Below the pieces are notes generated by a model that was not told the origin of the DNA, made no database searches, and saw only the letters and a program-made list of their open reading frames with translations. The position numbers were made by a program, and so were the translations under genes. This document shows positions 7,747 to 12,961 of a stretch of DNA of 14,814 bases, piece after piece. Source of the stretch: Magnetococcales bacterium (lineage in GTDB: Bacteria; Pseudomonadota; Magnetococcia; Magnetococcales; Magnetaquicoccaceae). Each line of letters starts with the position of its first letter. Positions within the stretch are counted from its first letter, which is position 1. The DNA is taken from NCBI GenBank assembly GCA_015228895.1, contig JADGCR010000034.1, positions 1 to 14,814 of the forward strand, read 5' to 3'.

Positions 7747-8730
7747 GTGAACATCAATCAATTGCGCTACGTCCTGGCGGTGGCCAGGGAGAAGAGTTTC
7801 AGTCGCGCCGCCAAGGTGTGCCATGTCAGCCAGCCCTCCCTGAGCGTGGCGGTGAAAAACCTGGAGGACGAACTGGGACGTCCCCTGTTCGAGCGGTACA
7901 AAACCGCCATCAAGGTGACCAGCCGGGGACAACGGGTGCTGGAGCAGATCAAGAAGGCTCTGGAGGAGATGGAGCGGATCCGCAAGATCGCCCGGGACGA
8001 CTCCGACCCCTTGAACGGCGACCTGCGGGTTGGCGCCATTCTGACCATCGGTCCCTACCTGTTCCCCTCCATGATTCCAGCCTTTCACGCCCTCGCGCCC
8101 CGAATGAAACTTCTGCTGGAGGAGAATTTCACCGCCCTCCTCACCCAAAGGCTGAAAAGCGGGGAGATCGATGCCATGTTCATCGCCCTGCCCTTTCAGG
8201 AACACGGGGTGGAGGTGGCTCCCCTGTATGATGAGCCTTTCATGGCCATCGTTCCCGCCGGTCATCCCTGGCAGGAGCGGAATCATCTCTCCGGAGAGGA
8301 TCTGGCCAACGACGACCTGATCCTGTTGGGGGAAGGCAACTGCTTTCGCGACCAGGTCCTGGACATCTGCCCGGATTGCATGCGTCTGGAGGCCACCAAC
8401 GCGGGTCACGCCAGCATCGTCGAAGGGAGTTCCCTGGAGACCATCCGCCATATGGTGGCGACCGGAGTGGGCGTTTCGGTCCTGCCCATGACCTCCATCA
8501 ACAACATCCTGTGTCATGCCCTCACCTGTCCGGCCAAAGAGAATCAACTGATCCGGTTTGTTCCGTTTCGTCCACCGGCGCCCAGTCGAAGGGTCGCCCT
8601 GGTCTGGCGCAGCTCCTTCCCCTGTCCCGCGGTCATGGACACCCTGGCCAGGGCCATACGCGCCAACCCTCCCGCGGGGGTCCGACTGGTCTCCCGGGAG
8701 CGGACGGTCCAGGGGGAACCCGATTCATGA
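7747..8730 (+). CDS. oxyR: LysR-family peroxide sensor and regulator OxyR
   Basis: This 327-residue LysR-type regulator has an N-terminal winged helix-turn-helix (residues 1-60, FSRAAKVCHVSQPSLSVAVKNLEDELG region) and a periplasmic-binding-protein-like effector domain (about 90-305). OxyR is a cytoplasmic peroxide sensor that forms an intramolecular disulfide and activates defence genes. Both redox cysteines are present: Cys199 in GEGNCFRDQ and Cys208 in LDIC, with the 9-residue spacing and the exact numbering of E. coli OxyR. Thr100 of the LTIGPYL loop also keeps its number. This numbering decides the start: GTG 7747, with AGGA 8 bases upstream, rather than ATG 7738 or GTG 7696. Extra cysteines at 211, 256, 261 and 293 are not part of the known switch. 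It is divergent from the CDF gene and followed by rubrerythrin, whose operator begins at the last base of the oxyR stop codon. Confidence 0.93.
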   Translation: MNINQLRYVLAVAREKSFSRAAKVCHVSQPSLSVAVKNLEDELGRPLFERYKTAIKVTSRGQRVLEQIKKALEEMERIRKIARDDSDPLNGDLRVGAILTIGPYLFPSMIPAFHALAPRMKLLLEENFTALLTQRLKSGEIDAMFIALPFQEHGVEVAPLYDEPFMAIVPAGHPWQERNHLSGEDLANDDLILLGEGNCFRDQVLDICPDCMRLEATNAGHASIVEGSSLETIRHMVATGVGVSVLPMTSINNILCHALTCPAKENQLIRFVPFRPPAPSRRVALVWRSSFPCPAVMDTLARAIRANPPAGVRLVSRERTVQGEPDS

Positions 8731-8766
8731 TAGGCTGAGACTATCCATATCATTAAAATATAGTAT
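8730..8766 (+). promoter_or_regulatory. Putative OxyR binding site upstream of rubrerythrin
   Basis: ATAG-N7-CTAT at 8730-8744 matches all eight outer bases of an OxyR half-operator (ATAGntnnnanCTAT). After the expected 7-base spacer, ATTA-N7-GTAT at 8752-8766 is a degenerate second half with 5 of 8 matches. The inner T and A positions are not conserved. Total length is 37 bases, as in the four-contact OxyR consensus. The site abuts a promoter-like -35 and lies between oxyR and a likely target gene. Confidence 0.5.
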
Positions 8767-8795
8767 TGGAATGTTTGATTGTTTTAAGCTATCTT
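8766..8795 (+). promoter_or_regulatory. Candidate rubrerythrin promoter
   Basis: TTGGAA at 8766-8771 (4 of 6) and TATCTT at 8790-8795 (4 of 6) are 18 bases apart. The putative OxyR site ends exactly at this -35, the usual position for OxyR activation. An alternative -10, TATAGT at 8759-8764 with CTGAGA at 8735-8740, would put the OxyR site over the -35 instead. Confidence 0.35.
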
Positions 8796-8884
8796 GTCGC
8801 CATGGAAGCACACACCGCCAACCCTCACGACGCCCTTTTCATGATCACAACCGCTGCATCTTTCAACTCAGGAGAACAAAAGAC

Positions 8885-9385
8885 ATGACCACCAAGGAAA
8901 ATCTCAAGGCGGCTTTCGCCGGTGAAAGCCAGGCCAACCGGAAATACCTCGCCTTCGCCAAAAAAGCCGAACAGGAGGGGTATCCGGTGATCGCCCACCT
9001 GTTCCGCGCCGTGGCCGAGGCGGAGACCATCCATGCCCACACCCATCTGCGCAATCTGGGCGGGGTCAACGACACCCTGGCCAACCTGAAGGAGGCCATG
9101 GCCGGGGAGAATTACGAGGTCAACGAGATGTATCCCGGCATGGTGGCGACCGCGGAGGCGGAAGGGGAAAAACGGGCCGCCCAGGGGATGCGCAACGCCA
9201 TGGAGGTGGAGAAGATTCACAGCGAACTCTACCAGCAGGCCATCACCGCCCTGGAAGGGGGCAAGGATCTGGATCACGAGATGCTGCATCTTTGTGAAGT
9301 GTGCGGCCACACCGTATTCGGTGCAGCCCCGGATAAATGTCCCGTGTGTGGGGCCAAACAGAGCGCGTACCAAAAGGTGGCGTAG
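8885..9385 (+). CDS. Rubrerythrin
   Basis: This 166-residue rubrerythrin is a cytoplasmic non-heme diiron peroxidase that reduces hydrogen peroxide. The diiron ligands of the four-helix bundle are all visible: Glu14 (GESQAN), Glu47 and His50 (ETIH), Glu78 and Glu81 (YEVNEMYPG), Glu109 and His112 (EKIH). The spacing agrees with the Desulfovibrio enzyme. A C-terminal rubredoxin-like knuckle follows, with Cys137-x2-Cys140 (CEVC) and Cys152-x2-Cys155 (CPVC), which would carry the electron-donating iron. The ATG at 8885 has AGGAG 10 bases upstream; longer in-frame starts reach back into oxyR and resemble nothing. It lies 154 bases after oxyR with its own AT-rich promoter region and a putative OxyR operator. 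It is followed by an 11-bp hairpin. Electron donors are not encoded nearby. Confidence 0.96.
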   Translation: MTTKENLKAAFAGESQANRKYLAFAKKAEQEGYPVIAHLFRAVAEAETIHAHTHLRNLGGVNDTLANLKEAMAGENYEVNEMYPGMVATAEAEGEKRAAQGMRNAMEVEKIHSELYQQAITALEGGKDLDHEMLHLCEVCGHTVFGAAPDKCPVCGAKQSAYQKVA

Positions 9386-9404
9386 CGCGGAGGCTTCGAA
9401 TGGT

Positions 9405-9429
9405 GGGGTCCGGATCGCATCCGGACCCC
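9405..9429 (+). terminator. Hairpin after rubrerythrin
   Basis: GGGGTCCGGAT and its exact complement form an 11-bp GC-rich stem with a 3-base CGC loop, 19 bases after the rubrerythrin stop. The following sequence (TCTTCCC) is only weakly T-rich. It may terminate both rubrerythrin and the converging DUF4189 gene. Confidence 0.6.
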
Positions 9430-9509
9430 TCTTCCCGCGACCCGTTGCGCCGGAGGGAGGGGCGCATTCCGCGTTCCATCGGCGCGGGATCCGGTGGACC
9501 GGTCACCCC

Positions 9510-9863
9510 CTATTCACATTCGGCGGCGACGATTTGGCACTGTTTTTTTCCGCACATTTCCAGGGCGTCCGCAACCGCTTTCCGTTTGGTCCTGCCATAA
9601 CCGTATCCATAGTACCTTTTGGAGACGGCCACCGCGCCGCAGGTTTCGAACCAGACCACGGTGCGGCACTGGGTGCCGCCATACTCTTCACAATACTCCA
9701 GGGCGACCCTCTTGGCATCCGCCTTGGAGTCCTGCCCGACGGAAAACCCATAAATGGGATCCACATCCCCCCGTTGATCGTCGATCGCAATGGCTCCAAA
9801 GGCAAACGCGCCTCCAGGAAATGCCAGGCCCAAAACAAGAGCCAACAGTGATAATTTCTGCAT
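9510..9863 (-). CDS. Exported DUF4189-type cysteine-rich protein
   Basis: A 117-residue protein with a clear signal peptide (MQKLSLLALVLGLAFPGGAFA, cut before FGAIAI at about residue 22). The mature part begins GAIAID, continues with SKADAKRVALEYC, and has Cys58, Cys66, Cys75, Cys104, Cys109 and Cys116, probably forming three disulfides in the periplasm. The paired motif 'A...AL..C......C.....' occurs twice (ADAKRVALEYCEEYGGTQC and RKAVADALEMCGKKQC), which is the pattern of DUF4189 proteins. A tyrosine/glycine stretch (RYYGYGYG) lies between the two halves. The biochemical role of the family is not established here. ATG 9863 was chosen because AGGAG lies 8 bases upstream and the signal peptide starts there. 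It converges with rubrerythrin. Confidence 0.8.
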   Translation of the reverse strand: MQKLSLLALVLGLAFPGGAFAFGAIAIDDQRGDVDPIYGFSVGQDSKADAKRVALEYCEEYGGTQCRTVVWFETCGAVAVSKRYYGYGYGRTKRKAVADALEMCGKKQCQIVAAECE

Positions 9864-9912
9864 GACCCACTCTCCTGCATTCGGTCGATTGCTGATTTTG
9901 TCCCTTTCAACG

Positions 9913-9941
9913 CATAACCGCTCCCAGAAGGAGCGGTTATG
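9913..9941. repeat. Perfect 12-bp inverted repeat
   Basis: CATAACCGCTCC and GGAGCGGTTATG flank a 5-base CAGAA loop. The hairpin lies between the CxC protein gene and the DUF4189 gene, both on the minus strand, 50 bases before the DUF4189 start. No T-run follows on either strand. It could be an atypical terminator for the CxC gene, a leader structure, or an operator. Confidence 0.6.
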
Positions 9942-10007
9942 GTACGACAGGAGTTCCGGATGACGGTCAACCGATCGGGCGCGGGTCTCGATCAGTCGCA
10001 AGCCGCG

Positions 10008-10271
10008 TCATTTCCAGCCCGCTTCTCTTTCACACGCTTTCATTTCCTGGGGATGGGACTTTTCCCAGGTCGAGATCGACTGGGTTTCGCTTTCGTCCAT
10101 TTTGTTGTTCATGCAGGTGCAATATTTGCTGACGACTTCCGCAGGCACTTTGGCGTCCGCATTGTCCGTCATGCATTTGGCAACCCATTTCATGTCGTCC
10201 GCTCCGGCGTAAACGACGCCAGAGGAGAGCATCAGACCAACGGACAACATCATCATCGCTTTCAATTTCAT
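10008..10271 (-). CDS. Small exported protein with CxC motif, unknown function
   Basis: An 87-residue protein with a signal peptide (MKLKAMMMLSVGLMLSSGVVYA) and a mature part of about 65 residues. Four cysteines are visible: Cys33, Cys51, Cys53 (KYCTCMNNKMDE) and Cys80. They could make two disulfides or hold a metal or cofactor in the periplasm. I do not recognise a named family; similar tiny C-x-n-CxC-x-n-C exported proteins are common hypotheticals in proteobacteria. ATG 10271 was chosen over ATG 10277 because GGGAG then sits 8 bases upstream instead of 2. It has its own promoter-like sequence and is not joined to the kinase gene upstream, which ends in a strong terminator. Codon use and composition look native. 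Confidence 0.75.
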   Translation of the reverse strand: MKLKAMMMLSVGLMLSSGVVYAGADDMKWVAKCMTDNADAKVPAEVVSKYCTCMNNKMDESETQSISTWEKSHPQEMKACEREAGWK

Positions 10272-10382
10272 GTGCATCACTCCCTTACTGTCAGGTTTTA
10301 TGAAAACAGACTCGAACGACAAACGGCAAAACGTCCGTCAGGCTCCTCGCCCGACCTCCCAGCCAAATCTAAGGTGCGTCAT

Positions 10383-10411
10383 AATCTATCCCACACCCGC
10401 GCACGAATCAA
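10383..10411 (-). promoter_or_regulatory. Candidate promoter of the CxC protein gene
   Basis: The minus strand reads TTGATT (10411-10406) and TAGATT (10388-10383), each 4 of 6, separated by exactly 17 bases. The leader to ATG 10271 would be about 105 bases. It lies just downstream of the kinase terminator. Confidence 0.4.
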
Positions 10412-10432
10412 GGAAACCGTACAGTTCCACAG

Positions 10433-10476
10433 AAAAAAAAACTCTTGCGCGCGGCCGGGCCACGGCGGGAGAAGAG
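10433..10476 (-). terminator. Rho-independent terminator of the two-component cluster
   Basis: On the minus strand CTCTT (10476-10472) pairs with AAGAG (10446-10442) around a very GC-rich interior that can fold further, and nine T follow at once (10441-10433). It begins 14 bases after the kinase stop codon. Confidence 0.75.
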
Positions 10477-10489
10477 GTCCGCCGGAAGG

Positions 10490-12154
10490 TCAGATTGCCA
10501 GTGAATGGACGCTTTTCTTCCTGGACGCCAGTTGCTCGCGATACAGGGCAACGGACGGCAGGATCATGACGACTTCGGTTTCATCTTCCGGTGGCGAGAA
10601 AATCGTGATCTGGCCACGGTGATCCTTCACGATTCCCTCCACGATGGACAACCCCAACCCCGTCCCCTTGGTTTTTCCCTTGGTGGTGAAGAAAGGATCG
10701 AAGACCTTGCCGAGCGCCGACTCCGGGACGCCGGGGCCATTGTCCTTGACCCAAATCCAGATATGACGGTCGATCAGCCTGCCCTCCACGGTGATCCGTT
10801 TCTCCCGTTGCTCGCGCATCTCCTCCATGGCGTCCAGGGCGTTGTTGAACAGATTGACAAACACCTGCGCCATCTGCTGACGGTCGCAACAGACCATCAG
10901 GGTCCTGGGAATGGTGACCCGCAACGCCGCATTCTCCTTGCGCAGGCGATGCTGCAACAGGTTTTCCGCGTCCCGCACCGGGTCGTCGAGACGACACTCC
11001 ACCCGATCGCTCTCCATGCCACCCTTGGAATAGGTCTTGAGGCTGTCCACGATTTTGGAAATGCGTCCGCTGCCATCCAGAATCCCCGCCATGGTCTTGT
11101 CGATCTCGCCGAGAAAGCGGGCGACGCGACCGCTGGAGTCCTGGTGGGCGTTCTGGAGCAGAATGGGCTGGGCCAGTGTCCAGAACTGCTGCAAGAACTG
11201 CACGTTCCCGGTGATGAACGCATTCGGATTGTTGATTTCGTGGGCGATTCCAGCCGAGAAAGTCCCCAGGGTGGCCAGACGCTCGGCGTGAATCAACTGT
11301 TTGGTGCGGGACTGCACCATCTCTTCAAGTTGTTCCGCATCCTTTTGCATCTTGTCATGGGCCGCGCTCAATTGCCGGGCCATCTGGTTGAAGATCCTCG
11401 CCATCTGGCCCAGTTCATCCTTGCCGACCACCGGGAGATGGGAGTCCAGATGTCCCTCCGCCACATGCAACATGGCGCGCATCAGTCCGGTGATGGGCCG
11501 GACCAGACTGCCGGTCAGCAGCAAGGCCATTCCGATCATCAGGACGAGCAGGACGCAGGCCATGACCAGCGCCAGCCAGGTCCGATCCTGACCGAAGTGC
11601 TGCATCTCCACCGAGGCTTTCTGCATGTCCATTCTGACCCGACCCACATGATACTCCACCAGAAATTCAATGGCCTGTTTCGCTTCTTCCATCTTTTCCA
11701 ACGCTTCCCTGGAGTGCGCGGCGCTTTCGTGGTTCTTCCAGGCATCGACCGTGGAGACAAAAGCCTTGTCGTAGTCATGGATGTGCTGCAGGATTCCCCT
11801 TGGGGCTTTCAGATCCTCCCCGTTCCCGGAACGCCTTTCCAGGGCGGTGAGCCGCTCCAGTTTGCCCAGAAAATCCTTGAGGTGATGCTGGTGGTCTTTC
11901 ACCAGGGCTTCGTTGGGCGCGATGCGAAAATTGTATTCCACTTCCCGCATCAACGAGAGGGCATGGGATAGCTGATAACCCAGCGTAAAGCGTGTGATAT
12001 CTTCATTGATAAAATCCTGGTAGTCATCAACGACCTGTTTCATGCTGAAATGGTAGACAAAGACGATCCCGAAAAAAAAACTGGCGATCACCACAAATCC
12101 AAAAGCGAATTTTTGCCAAATCAACAAACGGTTGAACAGACTCATCGATGTCAT
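10490..12154 (-). CDS. Membrane sensor histidine kinase (HAMP, NtrB-like core)
   Basis: A 554-residue kinase. It has TM1 at about residues 15-36, a helical periplasmic domain of about 150 residues (four-helix-bundle type, rich in His and charged residues), TM2 at about 192-218, HAMP (219-270) and a coiled linker. The dimerisation box AGIAHEINNP follows with phospho-acceptor His305. The ATP-binding domain has the N box NLFNNALDAM (434-443), G1 DNGPGVP (471-477), F box FDPFFTTKGK (486-495) and G2 GTGLGLS (497-503). It should autophosphorylate and pass phosphate to a receiver, plausibly the response regulator 147 bases upstream. Start: ATG 12154 has GGGA 4 bases upstream and gives a short N-terminus before TM1. 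ATG 12220 is possible, but an extended -10 sequence lies just inside it. The ligand is unknown. Confidence 0.92.
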   Translation of the reverse strand: MTSMSLFNRLLIWQKFAFGFVVIASFFFGIVFVYHFSMKQVVDDYQDFINEDITRFTLGYQLSHALSLMREVEYNFRIAPNEALVKDHQHHLKDFLGKLERLTALERRSGNGEDLKAPRGILQHIHDYDKAFVSTVDAWKNHESAAHSREALEKMEEAKQAIEFLVEYHVGRVRMDMQKASVEMQHFGQDRTWLALVMACVLLVLMIGMALLLTGSLVRPITGLMRAMLHVAEGHLDSHLPVVGKDELGQMARIFNQMARQLSAAHDKMQKDAEQLEEMVQSRTKQLIHAERLATLGTFSAGIAHEINNPNAFITGNVQFLQQFWTLAQPILLQNAHQDSSGRVARFLGEIDKTMAGILDGSGRISKIVDSLKTYSKGGMESDRVECRLDDPVRDAENLLQHRLRKENAALRVTIPRTLMVCCDRQQMAQVFVNLFNNALDAMEEMREQREKRITVEGRLIDRHIWIWVKDNGPGVPESALGKVFDPFFTTKGKTKGTGLGLSIVEGIVKDHRGQITIFSPPEDETEVVMILPSVALYREQLASRKKSVHSLAI

Positions 12155-12203
12155 CCATTCCCAGGGAAAGTCGAGATCGCCCAAGGAGATCAGGCGGGTG
12201 CCA

Positions 12204-12212
12204 ATTCTAGCA
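12204..12212 (-). promoter_or_regulatory. Extended -10 upstream of the second kinase
   Basis: The minus strand reads TGC-TAGAAT, an extended -10 (TGn plus 5 of 6 bases of TATAAT) with no good -35. It would start transcription near 12197, giving a leader of about 43 bases to ATG 12154, so the kinase may have its own promoter besides read-through from the upstream pair. Confidence 0.35.
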
Positions 12213-12301
12213 TACCCCATCCTGCGACGCTACCACCCCCCTGTCCGTTCCATGGTCGGGCGCGTTCCTCTCGCGGCCTGTATCCAACCGTTGACTGGAT
12301 T

Positions 12302-12943
12302 TCAATGACCCAATGCCCGCAACAGATTGAAGGCGTTGCTGCCCAGCGACGTGAGGGCGTAGAGCTTGTCCTCCGCCTGACGAATCAGTCCCGCCTCCCG
12401 GAGGGTGCGCAGATGAAACAGGGTCTTGGTGTGATCCTCGATGTACAGGGCCGCGCTGATGTCGGTCATGCGCAGGCAGTTGGACTGCCCCAGCACCTCG
12501 ATGATGCGCCTGCGAATGGGATTGGCCAGGGACGCCAGGGTCTGATCCAGGTCACGGGACTGGATCTGCATTTCGAAACGTCTCTCCTCCAGGGAACGGC
12601 GCACCACGGCCACCAACTCCTCGAAACGGAACGGCTTGGAGAGATAATCCGACGCCCCCTTGCGAATCGCCTGCACCGCCGTGTTGACCGTGGCGAAAGC
12701 GGTCAACATGATGAACTTGGTTGCACTGCTCGTCTTGCGCATCTCCTGCAAGGTTTCGATGCCATCCAGACCGGGCATGATCAGATCCAGCAGCACCACG
12801 TCGAAACGTTCCCCGGCCAATAGTCGCAACCCCTCCAGTCCCGATGGGGCCGTGGTTACCCGAAACCCCTCATGGCTCAGCAGAACGGCCAGGTTCTCCC
12901 GCAATTCGGCCTCGTCGTCCACGATGAGAATGCTCTGATTCAT
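12302..12943 (-). CDS. Response regulator with ArsR-like winged-helix output domain
   Basis: A 213-residue regulator. The receiver domain (residues 1-120) has the acidic pair Asp9-Asp10, phospho-acceptor Asp53 (LLDLIMPGLDG), Thr81 (LTAFAT) and Lys103 (SKPF), so it should be fully functional. The output domain (about 130-213) is not of the OmpR, NarL or NtrC type. It reads like an ArsR-family winged helix: LANPIRRRIIEVLG, then LRMTDISAALYI, HTKTLFHLRTLREAGLI as the recognition region, and KLYALTSLGSNAFNLL as the wing and last helix. It probably binds DNA as a dimer in a phosphorylation-dependent way. No ArsR metal-binding ELCVCDL-type motif is present; Cys156 is alone. GGGAG lies 10 bases before the ATG. 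It starts 18 bases after the upstream kinase stop, so the two are cotranscribed and likely a cognate pair. Confidence 0.9.
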   Translation of the reverse strand: MNQSILIVDDEAELRENLAVLLSHEGFRVTTAPSGLEGLRLLAGERFDVVLLDLIMPGLDGIETLQEMRKTSSATKFIMLTAFATVNTAVQAIRKGASDYLSKPFRFEELVAVVRRSLEERRFEMQIQSRDLDQTLASLANPIRRRIIEVLGQSNCLRMTDISAALYIEDHTKTLFHLRTLREAGLIRQAEDKLYALTSLGSNAFNLLRALGH

Positions 12944-12961
12944 CGATGCCCCACTCCCGCG

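Noticed and set aside
8558..8884. Long N-terminal extension of rubrerythrin
   Set aside because: The frame reaches back into oxyR with no family similarity; the ATG at 8885 has a strong Shine-Dalgarno sequence and gives a normal rubrerythrin length.
12222..12301. Terminator after the response regulator
   Set aside because: Only a weak 5-bp ATCCA/TGGAT stem and no T-run, so read-through into the second kinase remains likely.
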